A stretch of 64,000 nt of DNA, taken from positions 103,501 through 167,500 of the forward strand of contig QPMI01000614.1 of assembly GCA_004431415.1 (NCBI GenBank). The letters are read 5' to 3'. Below are positions 45,880 to 59,116 of the stretch, in pieces; positions within the stretch are counted from its first letter, which is position 1; every line of letters starts with the position of its first letter. This stretch comes from Cyanophora paradoxa. Taxonomy: Eukaryota; Glaucocystophyceae; Cyanophorales; Cyanophoraceae. The notes under the pieces were generated by a model. It worked only from the letters and a program-made list of their open reading frames with translations. It was not told the origin of the DNA and made no database searches. Both the position numbers and the translations under genes were made by a program.

Positions 45880-46213
45880 CGTCGGTGCCACGGTGGGCGA
45901 TGGGAGCTTCTGCAGGCCCGGCAGGGCCGAGGTCTGTCGGAGGGCCACTGTCCACTCGCTGTCAGGCTGTGGTTAAAGCAATTGCGTGCAGGTTTGGGCC
46001 ATTTAGATCGAGAGTTACACACGCTCGGAGGCGCCTAGGCAGGAGGCGCTGAAGCAGGCTCGGCAGGCCGCAACCGAAGGCACAGAGGAGTTCCTTGAAT
46101 CCGACGGGCCCGGGGGAGGCTGGGGGTTAGAATTTCGCCTGCGGCCTGCCGCACCAGCCGCTCCGCCTCCGCCGGCCCCAGCCCCGGCTCGAATGCCTGC
46201 ACGAAGCGCCCTA
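45880..46213 (-). repeat. Dispersed repeat C, inverted copy
   Basis: Reverse complement of 51585-51925 and 54847-55187 (agcgagtggacagtggccct, gcctgccgagcctgcttcag, aacccccagcctcccccggg). It is joined directly to repeat A at 46214. Confidence 0.85.
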
Positions 46214-46505
46214 ACCCCCGGGGCACCCCAGGGCCCGTAGGGGCTCCCGCCACCGCCCCGAGACGACCCCCCGCCACCACAAGACGCGATGCAGCACCAC
46301 GCCGTGCATGCGGGCACACGTAGCTCTAGCCAGCTAGAGTGTCCGCGGGGAGGCGCATTACTCTCCTTAGGGGGCCTCGCAGCCTTGAGTCGCAGGGCCC
46401 GGGCCGGCCAGTTCGCTGGTGGGCTGGGCCCGCGGCCGCGGCGGCCGCAGTGTACATTCCCACGCTTGTAGCCCGGACCTGCGTTTTAGTAGGTGTCCAA
46501 ATGCG
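46214..46505 (+). repeat. Dispersed repeat A, copy 3 (5'-truncated)
   Basis: Starts cccccggggcaccccagggc and continues to tgtccaaatgcgg. It has a small insertion (ctcgcagccttgagtcg) near 46376 compared with copy 2. Confidence 0.88.
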
Positions 46506-46699
46506 GACAGGATTACTCGCACATCAGGGGCCTCTAGCAGCCCATATGTTGAGCAATAATACACATCAAAATACTCTTAGTGCGCGTGGTCACAACCCGG
46601 AATGCAGCTGCTGGCCCACCTGAGCAAGGAAAACATTAGATTTCCTATGCTGCATGCTCTAGCTTTATTTTCGCACCTGATGTCAAATTTGTCATCAGT

Positions 46700-47294
46700 C
46701 TTCATTCGCGGAAGGCTACCCAGAAGGCCTTTGCCACGACGATGCAGGGGCCTCTTTCCACCAAGTCTCCGCTCCAGTCCAGTTTGAAGCCCCGGATACA
46801 GGTGCGCAGGCCGGCGGTGCTGGCGTACTTGTTTCTGAGTCTTTTGTGCCATCAAGTGCCTGCGAAGGATCAAATGGAATCCGAATGGAATTCAAATTTA
46901 CGTCGCGCGAAAGGGTCAAATGGACATCGCACCTCCGATTCGCGCGGCCTCGCTTCCAAAGCCCGACTGAACGCAGCAGCCGGAAGCGCTTGTGCGCTCC
47001 GCGGTGCGTCCGGAAAGTAGTGTGAGCCTGACGGCCGAGAGGGGTCGCCAACGGAGGTGGGCGTGCAAAGAGAGCGCGGGATGCAAGCAGTGGGCTGATG
47101 GTCGGAGGCCGGCCGGCGCGATGCGCGCTCCCCGCTGCAAGAACTGCTGCGATCGGCGCGGCGTCGATGGACATCCAGCGGCGTGCAGCCGAAATCCAGG
47201 CACGGGACGGGCACGGAACCGGCACGGCCGACGCGACCTGGTGTGCCAGTGCCGTGCGCGGCGCCAGCCGGGCGAGCGCCCGCAGCGCTAGCAT
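46700..47294 (-). CDS. Candidate gene with mitochondrial-type presequence
   Basis: Begins MLALRALARLAPRTALAHQV, followed by SAARRWMSIDAAPIAAVLAA. This Arg/Ala/Ser-rich, acid-free start looks like a mitochondrial targeting peptide. Downstream on the same strand a frame STAGLRTCIRGFKLDWSGDL precedes a stop near 46713. Introns must join these parts but were not resolved, and no family was recognised. Composition alone could produce such frames. Confidence 0.3.
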
Positions 47295-47716
47295 CTCTGG
47301 CCGCTGCTGGATGCTGCAAGGTGGCTCGAAGCCGCTCGACCGTCGGGCAGACTCGGGTTCCCGGGTACAAGTGCGAAGAAACAAAACGCATCGGTCCGGG
47401 TGCCGGTCGTGCTCAGTTGCCCCACTTCGTCAGCACACAAGTACTTGGGATCGCCCCCGCCCCAGGCCTCGTGCCCCCTCTGCTAGAGAACGCGTTCTGT
47501 CCACTATCGCTTCTTTCCCCCGTGCGAGGGCTCAGACATGTGTGCGGCCTAGACACGGTGTCGGCGATTCTTCTTTTTTCTTATTTTTTGTGTTTTGGCA
47601 TAACTTGGGCTACCGTCTGGATGAGATTGGACGACCTCTAAGAAGCACTGCAAGTGGAGAAAGGGGGCACGGGGACAAGGCAGAAAACCCTGCGCCGCCC
47701 GGAGAAGTGCCGCAAT

Positions 47717-50118
<2,402 letters not shown>

Positions 50119-50440
50119 GTTCAGCGTAGACAGAGCTAGCTAGCTGTGTACTACGCCTGTCTGTGCTGCGCATAGGAAGGTGCGGCCCTCGCCGTTGCCG
50201 GCCCGGCCCGGCCGTTGCCCCCCCGAGGCCCGTAAGGGGAGTAACGCTCCACCCCCGCACAGCCTAGGCCGCGCGAGTGTCGTGTGCAGCATCGCATCGT
50301 CGTTCTTGGGCGGTGGGAGTTCCTGCAGGCCCGGCGGGGCCGGGACCCGTCGGTAGCCTGCGCGCGGGGGGGCGGCGCACGCGCGGAAGGGGGTCAGATC
50401 GGAATTGAAGCGCCCTGAAATCGAAATCGAAGGCACGCGA
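50119..50440 (+). repeat. TAS copy in tandem unit 1
   Basis: gcgttcagcgtagacagagc through gccctgaaatcgaaatcgaa. It ends where the E/K/A-rich ORF region starts. Confidence 0.9.
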
Positions 50441-50540
50441 GGGAGACATCGACGAGGTAACACCCTGAGCTCATAGAGACCCTGCGCAACGCCCTGACGA
50501 CGACCAGGTCCCGCGGCGCTTCGAGCTGGGCTATGACGAT

Positions 50541-50927
50541 ATGGAGCGCTTCCCCTCTGGTCTGAAGTACATCGACTCGGAGCGCCTCACGCGCCTGAGG
50601 CGGGAATTCTATCGCGGGCCGACTGGGCTGCAACAGGAGGTAGAGAGACTGGAGGCCGCAGCCAAGAAGATGAGAAGATGGAAAAGAGGTGCGCAAGGAG
50701 AAGAAGATGAGGTCGCAGCCAAGCAGGCGAAGAAGCGCATGCAGGTGGCCGCAGCCAAGCAGGCGATGAAGCGCAAGCAGGAGGTCGCAGCCAAGCAGGC
50801 GAAGCAGCAGCCTTCACCCCAGCAACTGGAGCAGCTGGCAAAGGCCGCAGCCGAGTGGGAGGCAAATTGGGAGGCCAAGTGTAGGGAGGCAGAGGACGAG
50901 GGCGGAGGCGAGCAGCCAAGGCCGTAG
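50541..50927 (+). CDS. Lys/Glu/Ala-rich helical ORF of the tandem unit, function unknown
   Basis: Starts MERFPSGLKYIDSERLTRLR, and the open frame extends upstream to about 50490 (QVPRRFELGYDD), so an upstream exon is likely. The middle is a repeated VAAKQAKK/MKRKQE motif, a single charged alpha-helix. More charged and Arg/Ser-rich frames follow (MSFQQYFASSHSFIFHKAEK at 51035, then SRGRSQGRSQDRSRG) and may be later exons. No homology was recognised. An identical copy lies at 53803. Confidence 0.45.
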   Translation: MERFPSGLKYIDSERLTRLRREFYRGPTGLQQEVERLEAAAKKMRRWKRGAQGEEDEVAAKQAKKRMQVAAAKQAMKRKQEVAAKQAKQQPSPQQLEQLAKAAAEWEANWEAKCREAEDEGGGEQPRP

Positions 50928-51584
50928 CTGAGCGGGCAGCCAAGGCCGCAGCCGAGGCCAAGGCCGCAGCCGAGGCCAAGGCTGCAGCCAAGCAGCCTCC
51001 ACCCCAGTCAGCCTCTCAGCCAGCCTCTCAGCCCATGTCCTTCCAGCAGTACTTTGCCTCTTCGCACAGCTTCATTTTTCACAAGGCGGAGAAGCGGGAG
51101 TTGGAGCCTCCACCTCAGACTCCAGAGAAGAAGCAGAAGCGGGAGGCGGAGGGCCGCAGCCGAGGAAGCAGCCGAGGCCGCAGCCAAGGCCGCAGCCAGG
51201 ACCGCAGCCGAGGCCACAGCCAAGGCCAGCATACAGGAGATGTGCCGTGGGAGACCCGTCCCCCCCGGAACTGATCTTGCGCTCCGCCGACCATGCGCGC
51301 CGACCCCCGCCGGCTGCTGATGGGGCGGCGTGGGGCGGGCAGAGTTCCTGGAGGGCACCGGCTGGTCCTTCGTGCAGGCGTGCTTGGCCACGGAGCGCGG
51401 CCGCAGGGCAAACCCCGCCCAGCAGCCTCGCCGACCCGCCTCACCGCACCTCGCCAGGCCATGTTCACAGCCCTCGCCGGCTCCCTCGAGGCCCGCCTCC
51501 CCTGCTCCGAGGTGCGCCCCCCCAGCGACCCCTTGGCGTGCGCTCCCGGCTGCCCCAAGGCGCCGCGGCGACGTGGCGCCGGCG

Positions 51585-51925
51585 GCGGGCAGGTGGGGCG
51601 CTTCGTGCAGGCATTCGAGCCGGGGCTGGGGCCGGCGGAGGCGGAGCGGCTGGTGCGGCAGGCCGCAGGCGAAATTCTAACCCCCAGCCTCCCTCGGGCC
51701 CGTTGGATTCAAGGAGCTCCTCTGCGCCTTCGGTTGCGGCCTGCCGAGCCTGCTTCAGCGCCTCCTGCCTAGGCGCCTCCGAGCGTGTGTAACTCTCGAT
51801 CTAAATGGCCCAAACCTGCACGCAATCGCTTTAACCACAGCTTGACAGTGAGTGGACAGTGGCCCTCCGACAGACCTCGGCCCTGCCGGGCCTGCAGAAG
51901 CTCCCATCGCCCACCGACGATGCGA
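51585..51925 (+). repeat. Dispersed repeat C, unit 1
   Basis: Contains gcaggtggggcgcttcgtgc, gaaattctaacccccagcct, gtgtgtaactctcgatctaa and acctcggccctgccgggcct. Inverted copy at 45880. Reading frames such as GRFVQAFEPGLGPAEAERLV are open here, but no intact gene was resolved. Confidence 0.85.
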
Positions 51926-52096
51926 TGCTGCACACGACACTCGCGCGGCCTAGGCCGTGCGGGGGTGGAGCGTTACTCCCCTTACGGGCCTCGGGGGGGC
52001 AACGGCCGGGCCGGCAACGGCGAGGGCCGCACCTTCCTATGCGTAGCCCAGACAGGTGTAGGTCACAGATGCAGCTAGCTCTGTCTACGCTGAACA
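51925..52096 (-). repeat. TAS fragment, inverted, unit 1
   Basis: Reverse complement of the first third of the TAS (gcctcgggggggcaacggcc, ctatgcgtagcccagacagg, then ctctgtctacgctgaaca). It is followed by a second, more diverged partial copy to about 52230. Confidence 0.85.
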
Positions 52097-52340
52097 CACC
52101 TATCACGGGCGCTACTTCCCTTACAGGCCTCGGGGGGGAACAGCCGGGCCGGCAACAGCGAGGGCCGCACCTTCCGAAGTTCCCTGTGTGTTGTCCAGAT
52201 AAAGGCCAAGGTTACAGCAGCTAGCTAGCCGCTAGCTAGGTCACCGGCCCAGTGAGTTCAGGGGGCGCATTTCTCCCCTTCGAATCCTGAGGGCCCGAGC
52301 GGACCCAGTGTCCGGTTCGCGAGGAGGGCAACATGTACAT

Positions 52341-52852
<512 letters not shown>

Positions 52853-53380
52853 TCAGCGCGCGCGCACTCGCCAGGGGGCCGCAAGACAGCGCAGAGTTGT
52901 CTCGTGAGTGCCCTGCAGGTGGCACGGACCTTGCAGTAGCGGGATTAACCCGACTTTTTGTTTTTGGTCGTGATAGACGGTAGTCCGGTGGTACCGGAGA
53001 ACTGAAAGGGGTACACCGAGCGGGGTTGACGTACCCCGACACGGGGGGGGGGAACTTGTATCGACCCACGACCAGAACGGGCACGCACACTCACCAGTAC
53101 CCCCAGACCAGCCCTAGGCTCCCCTAGCGATTTCCTCTCGAGGCGATCGATCTCAAAAATTAATTCCCCGGCGCCCCTCTCTTTTCTCCTCTCGAGGCGA
53201 TGCATTCCCCGCGCCTCTTGTTCCCCCTCGCCTCGGTGCGATGGGCAAGCGGGCGCGCCGAGAGCGGGACCGGCGCGCCGTCGCCCGGCAGCACTGGCAC
53301 GACCCGGAGACCCTGCAGCGCGACGAGTGGTGCGCGTGCGCGCGCGCAGCGCGGAGAAGCGTACGCATGACGCATGTGCC

Positions 53381-53700
53381 TGCGTTCAGCGTAGACAGAG
53401 CTAGCTAGCTGTGTACTACGCCTGTCTGTGCTGCGCATAGGAAGGTGCGGCCCTCGCCGTTGCCGGCCCGGCCCGGCCGTTGCCCCCCCGAGGCCCGTAA
53501 GGGGAGTAACGCTCCACCCCGCACAGCCTAGGCCGCGCGAGTGTCGTGTGCAGCATCGCATCGTCGTTCTTGGGCGGTGGGAGTTCCTGCAGGCCCGGCG
53601 GGGCCGGGACCCGTCGGTAGCCTGCGCGCGGGGGGCGGCGCACGCGCGGAAGGGGTCAGATCGGAATTGAAGCGCCCTGAAATCGAAATCGAAGGCACGC
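53381..53700 (+). repeat. TAS copy in tandem unit 2
   Basis: Same as 50119-50440 apart from homopolymer lengths. Confidence 0.9.
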
Positions 53701-53802
53701 GAGGGAGACATCGACGAGGTAACACCCTGAGCTCATAGAGACCCTGCGCAACGCCCTGACGACGACCAGGTCCCGCGGCGCTTCGAGCTGGGCTATGACG
53801 AT

Positions 53803-54189
53803 ATGGAGCGCTTCCCCTCTGGTCTGAAGTACATCGACTCGGAGCGCCTCACGCGCCTGAGGCGGGAATTCTATCGCGGGCCGACTGGGCTGCAACAGGA
53901 GGTAGAGAGACTGGAGGCCGCAGCCAAGAAGATGAGAAGATGGAAAAGAGGTGCGCAAGGAGAAGAAGATGAGGTCGCAGCCAAGCAGGCGAAGAAGCGC
54001 ATGCAGGTGGCCGCAGCCAAGCAGGCGATGAAGCGCAAGCAGGAGGTCGCAGCCAAGCAGGCGAAGCAGCAGCCTTCACCCCAGCAACTGGAGCAGCTGG
54101 CAAAGGCCGCAGCCGAGTGGGAGGCAAATTGGGAGGCCAAGTGTAGGGAGGCAGAGGACGAGGGCGGAGGCGAGCAGCCAAGGCCGTAG
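53803..54189 (+). CDS. Second copy of the Lys/Glu/Ala-rich ORF
   Basis: Identical in translation to 50541-50927, including the helical VAAKQAKK repeats and the EDEGGGEQPRP end. The fact that it stays open in both units carries little weight because the units are nearly identical overall. Confidence 0.45.
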   Translation: MERFPSGLKYIDSERLTRLRREFYRGPTGLQQEVERLEAAAKKMRRWKRGAQGEEDEVAAKQAKKRMQVAAAKQAMKRKQEVAAKQAKQQPSPQQLEQLAKAAAEWEANWEAKCREAEDEGGGEQPRP

Positions 54190-54846
54190 CTGAGCGGGCA
54201 GCCAAGGCCGCAGCCGAGGCCAAGGCCGCAGCCGAGGCCAAGGCTGCAGCCAAGCAGCCTCCACCCCAGTCAGCCTCTCAGCCAGCCTCTCAGCCCATGT
54301 CCTTCCAGCAGTACTTTGCCTCTTCGCACAGCTTCATTTTTCACAAGGCGGAGAAGCGGGAGTTGGAGCCTCCACCTCAGACTCCAGAGAAGAAGCAGAA
54401 GCGGGAGGCGGAGGGCCGCAGCCGAGGAAGCAGCCGAGGCCGCAGCCAAGGCCGCAGCCAGGACCGCAGCCGAGGCCACAGCCAAGGCCAGCATACAGGA
54501 GATGTGCCGTGGGAGACCCGTCCCCCCCGGAACTGATCTTGCGCTCCGCCGACCATGCGCGCCGACCCCCGCCGGCTGCTGATGGGGCGGCGTGGGGCGG
54601 GCAGAGTTCCTGGAGGGCACCGGCTGGTCCTTCGTGCAGGCGTGCTTGGCCACGGAGCGCGGCCGCAGGGCAAACCCCGCCCAGCAGCCTCGCCGACCCG
54701 CCTCACCGCACCTCGCCAGGCCATGTTCACAGCCCTCGCCGGCTCCCTCGAGGCCCGCCTCCCCTGCTCCGAGGTGCGCCCCCCCAGCGACCCCTTGGCG
54801 TGCGCTCCCGGCTGCCCCAAGGCGCCGCGGCGACGTGGCGCCGGCG

Positions 54847-55187
54847 GCGGGCAGGTGGGGCGCTTCGTGCAGGCATTCGAGCCGGGGCTGGGGCCGGCGG
54901 AGGCGGAGCGGCTGGTGCGGCAGGCCGCAGGCGAAATTCTAACCCCCAGCCTCCCTCGGGCCCGTTGGATTCAAGGAGCTCCTCTGCGCCTTCGGTTGCG
55001 GCCTGCCGAGCCTGCTTCAGCGCCTCCTGCCTAGGCGCCTCCGAGCGTGTGTAACTCTCGATCTAAATGGCCCAAACCTGCACGCAATCGCTTTAACCAC
55101 AGCTTGACAGTGAGTGGACAGTGGCCCTCCGACAGACCTCGGCCCTGCCGGGCCTGCAGAAGCTCCCATCGCCCACCGACGATGCGA
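54847..55187 (+). repeat. Dispersed repeat C, unit 2
   Basis: Same as 51585-51925. Followed by the inverted TAS fragment 55187-55358. Confidence 0.85.
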
Positions 55188-55602
55188 TGCTGCACACGAC
55201 ACTCGCGCGGCCTAGGCCGTGCGGGGGTGGAGCGTTACTCCCCTTACGGGCCTCGGGGGGGCAACGGCCGGGCCGGCAACGGCGAGGGCCGCACCTTCCT
55301 ATGCGTAGCCCAGACAGGTGTAGGTCACAGATGCAGCTAGCTCTGTCTACGCTGAACACACCTATCACGGGCGCTACTTCCCTTACAGGCCTCGGGGGGG
55401 AACAGCCGGGCCGGCAACAGCGAGGGCCGCACCTTCCGAAGTTCCCTGTGTGTTGTCCAGATAAAGGCCAAGGTTACAGCAGCTAGCTAGCCGCTAGCTA
55501 GGTCACCGGCCCAGTGAGTTCAGGGGGCGCATTTCTCCCCTTCGAATCCTGAGGGCCCGAGCGGACCCAGTGTCCGGTTCGCGAGGAGGGCAACATGTAC
55601 AT

Positions 55603-55887
55603 TAAATTTATGTATGCGCATGCACAGGGCCCGGCTAGCGCCGCGGTGCTGGCTGGCTTAACGGAAGCTCAGTGTGCGTGTACATCCCACACTTAAAGCC
55701 TCAGGCCTGTAGCCCGGACTTGCAATTTTGATCTTCGCTCAATTATAAACGCGGCATGCTGCCAAATCAACTGCACTTTCCGTTTAGCCAGGACCTTGCG
55801 ATTTAGATTCGTGTCCAAATGCTCACCGAGTCAAGACGTTGGGCTCTCACACGACAGCACTAACGGACAGCTAATCACACAACAGCA
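55603..55887. other. 3' flank of the tandem array
   Basis: Contains a diverged end of repeat A (gtacatcccacacttaaagc, gtagcccggacttgcaattt, gtgtccaaatgc) and a short duplicated piece (cacacgacagcactaacgg / cacacaacagcactaacgg). Confidence 0.6.
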
Positions 55888-57084
55888 CTAACGGTCATTA
55901 CTTGCACTCATTGCCTTCAGTCGTTCCTTCGCTGACTTGACCTTTTCCATGACGTCCTGGTATTCTGTCTTGAGTTGGTCATACACCCCTCGGAGCTCAG
56001 CATTCTTTTCCTCAAGATAAAGTCGCTTCTGAGATAGAGTATGAGCCAGCTCTGCATCCCCCGAGAAGGCACTGAGCATGCGTTGAAGCCGAGCAACCTA
56101 AGAAAAAAAGTGTCGACGGGGGGCGCAGCAAATTCGATGTCTTTTGGCAGTGGTCGAACAAACCTCGTTGGTGTACGTCTTCTTCTTAAGCTCAAGCTCC
56201 ATCACATGAGTGAACTTTGGGCTTTCCCGTATCCTATGTATTTCCTCCTCTTTTTGCTCTATCTTTTGCTTTAGGTTCTTAGCGACCTGCTTGACACTGC
56301 GCAAAAGCTGATGACGCATGTTGTTAGTGTCACAGTGACCGAACGGAAACAGCTCGAAACCTACGCACCGACTGTTCGCTTTTGAATTGCCCATATGCGT
56401 GCCCGCCCCCACTGACTGTCGTCTGGAAACCGAGCATCAAAGAAGAAGATCAAACCGAGATCACACGAGACTCTAAACAATTACCCGTGGATCCGATAGC
56501 TCCATGATCTGCTTGTCTTTGCGCTTGCTCTCCTGGACAGCCCGGTGTATACGGGTGCGCAGGCCAACGTTCTCCTGATCCAGCAGGTTGATCCGCCTCT
56601 TCAAAAACTCCAGCTCGCTCATCATATCTTCCTTCGGCTCTTCAGATCCCGCTGCGCAGGTTATTAGCTAGCTTTCGCTCCCGCTAGCGTGGTCTAGCTA
56701 ACCGTATGCGTCCCGCACGGGGGAAGTGGGAGACCGCGGCGGCTCGTATAGGCCGGCTCGGGAGCCGGCGCCGCCACCGTTGCGTATGCCTGCGCACGCA
56801 GGCCTTATATCCAAGCAGGCGCGCGGAGCTGGGAGAGAAGCACCTCCTCGGCTTGGACTGCGGCCATACTCGACCCCGTCCGCATCATTCCAAGCCTGCT
56901 GCGGGGCTGGTCTGCTTGCCCGGGATTCCGGTCGGGCGAGCGACGCTGATGTCGGCCTTGAGAAGCGCTGCGAGCCCTTCAAGTCCTCCTCGCCGTCGAT
57001 GAAGTCGTCAGGCTCTGAGAAAGATCAGGCGAGGCTACGCGCAGCGCCGGGGGCCGCCGCCGCACCGAAATCGTGCTGCGACAT
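55888..57084 (-). CDS. Coiled-coil protein, possibly ciliary (IQCE-like?)
   Basis: Exons read as MSQHDFGAAAAPGA, then DDFIDGEEDLKGSQRFSRPT, a Pro/Arg-rich stretch to SPTSPVRDAY, then GSEEPKEDMMSELEFLKRRI and NLLDQENVGLRTRIHRAVQE. Next come SVKQVAKNLKQKIEQKEEEI, SPKFTHVMELELKKKTYTNE, VARLQRMLSAFSGDAELAHT and LRGVYDQLKTEYQDVMEKVK, ending KAMSASNDR. GT-AG introns join the coils in frame. The join of the first two pieces would need a 24-nt intron, so the start is doubtful. The SPKFT..ELELKKKTYTNEV segment reminds me of a motif in the ciliary protein IQCE, but this is weak. Divergent from TSR2. Confidence 0.65.
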
Positions 57085-57254
57085 TCTTGCCTTTTTTTCG
57101 GTCGGGTACGTCGGCAAAGAGTTGAAGTACTTGGCCGAGCTAGAAGCTAGCTCTAGCTGTGGCGAAATCTATTGTGGTGTTGCGCAGCTGCAGCTGACGG
57201 AGCCTCTGGGCCGCGCCGACTGAAGCCACGAATCGGCGAACCGGACCGGCGACC
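57085..57254. promoter_or_regulatory. Divergent promoter between coiled-coil gene and TSR2
   Basis: 170 bases between opposed start codons. Contains agctagaagctagctctagc and gcgcagctgcagctg. No TATA box was recognised. Confidence 0.4.
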
Positions 57255-58021
57255 ATGGACGGCAACCTGTTTGTGAGCGGCGTGCACAAGGTGTTCTCGC
57301 GATGGACCGTCCTCTCGCTCGCGCTGGAGCAAGGGTGGGGCGGGCGCGACGGCCCGCGCAAGGCGGAGGAGATGATGGAGCTAGTGCTGCGGATGCTCGA
57401 GCGCGGTTTGCAGGAGCGCCCCGAAGCCTTGTTTCCCATTCTGAGAGCGCGTACGCGGCGCCGCAGACCCCAACACGTCCCCCGGCGAGATCGAAGAAGT
57501 GCTGCACGACGAGCTTGCTGAACGATTCTCGACGCAGGCAGAGGATGGCAGTGTAGAGGAGGTCAGATCGAGCCGTCAGATTCAACGCGCCTGCGCAGAC
57601 CTCCCCGCAGATTGCAGCCTTGATCGTCAACTTGTTCCAGGATTGCCGCAATGGCAAGTACGAAAGACTGAACGCGCTAATGGCCGCGCCAGCTGCGCCC
57701 ACAACGCAATGCGTGCCAGCACCAGCAGGGGTAGGTCTGCAAGCCTTGCCGCGCGGCTCGGCCTGACCGCTGTAGCAGGGCGACTCCTCCGACAGCGAGG
57801 AGGAGGAAGGTGGCGACGAAGGATCTGCCGCAGCCGGCGACGCCATGGATGTAGACGACGGAGCTGCGCGATCTGCGCGCCCCCCGCCGACCATGGACGA
57901 AGGTACGTTCCCGAGATCTCAAATTTCACACAAAAACACGTATCTGATCAAAACTGCAGAGGGCTTTACGCTGGTTGAGCGACCGAAAGGAAGGAAGAGT
58001 AAAGGCGCAGGTGGCGGTTAG
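57255..58021 (+). CDS. TSR2: Pre-rRNA-processing protein TSR2
   Basis: Escortin that carries ribosomal protein eS26 into pre-40S assembly; nuclear. Exon 1 gives FVSGVHKVFSRWTVLSLALE and QGWGGRDGPRKAEEMMELVL, with the WGG motif of the family. A GT-AG intron of about 61 nt then leads to DPNTSPGEIEEVLHDELAER and FSTQAEDGSVEE, followed by IAALIVNLFQDCRNGKYERL. An acidic exon follows (GDSSDSEEEEGGDEG). The last exon is EEGFTLVERPKGRKSKGAGG, with TAG at 58019. The acidic stretch followed by G(W/F)T(L/V)V and a basic tail is the normal TSR2 ending. All phases agree. The gene is complete. Confidence 0.9.
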
Positions 58022-58750
58022 CGCCCGATTCGCAGGAGGCGCGCGCGCGAGAGCAGCCCACTTGGTAAGCATTTGGACACGAACTAAACTGGCAATGCCC
58101 GGACTTCTACTGTGGAATGTTCACTGCGGCCGCGTCGCCACGGGCCCAGCCGCAGGCCACCAGCTAGCTGGCCAGCCGGGCTCTGCGTTGCCCCCTGAGG
58201 TTAAATCTAGCACATGCGGTTACAGGTGCCCGTCGCGTCTTGGGTCGGACAAGGTCGTCTAGCCTAGTAGTAGCCTATAGCTAGTCACTGAGTACTAGTG
58301 GATATCGATCTCAGACTCTGAGGGTCTAGCTATATATAGATCTCCGCGGCCGAGGCTCGGGGTGGTGGCGGGGGCGGCCTCTAGCTAGATCTATATATAT
58401 ATATATATAGCTATGGGCTCTGCAGCTGCGCATGCATATGCGCATGCGCATATATGCATGCATCGATATATGAGGACTCGGACCTCACATGTACATGCAT
58501 ATGTACACTGTGTGACAGGCCGGGAGTCATGATCATGATCAGCCTGTGCTGGGGGCACCCCGCGCGAAGCTTAATTAGTGCTGCAGCTGGGCCGGGGGCT
58601 GGGCCACTGCGGCCAGTGACCGTACTCGCACAGAGCAGGCGGTGGGGCCTTGGGGCTGCAGCCACAGGCAGCAGCTAGCACTGTGACAGGGGGCACCAAG
58701 CCGCACACGGGCAGCTGCGCGTCAATCAATGTCAATTCAATGATTGTGCA

Positions 58751-58785
<35 letters not shown>

Positions 58786-59116
58786 TTCCATCAAATCATT
58801 TGAATGTGCATTGCTCCCAAGGTGAGCCAGGTGGGCCACCGAGCTTGGCGGGCCAGGCCTGCAGCGCGTACACGTTGTGGCAGCAATTTTCCGCAATTGT
58901 AGCCTGCTCTTCACACGACAGCAAAGCCACCGTGCTGGAACCACGGCATGCACCGGGCCCTTAGGGGGAAACAACAGAGCAGTGCCAAGCCCGCCCGAGG
59001 GCGGACTGGACGACCCCTGTCTGCGAGGCCGTCCCCCCACGAGGGAGGCAGACTTAATAGTCAGGCTATATGATAATTGGAGGCATCTCTGAACAGCTCT
59101 TGCAGTAGCCATGCAT
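58022..59116. other. Intergenic DNA rich in simple sequence
   Basis: 58263-58430 has many ctag/agctagct words and an (at)8 run. 58430-58475 is alternating purine-pyrimidine (gcatgcatatgcgcatgcgc, atatatgcatgcatcgatat). A run of about 32 C is at 58753-58784 and repeat B at 58894-59050. No gene is seen. Confidence 0.7.
58894..59050 (+). repeat. Dispersed repeat B, copy 2
   Basis: Close match to 11640-11800, with a handful of substitutions. As at copy 1, a long poly(C) tract lies a short way upstream. Confidence 0.85.
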
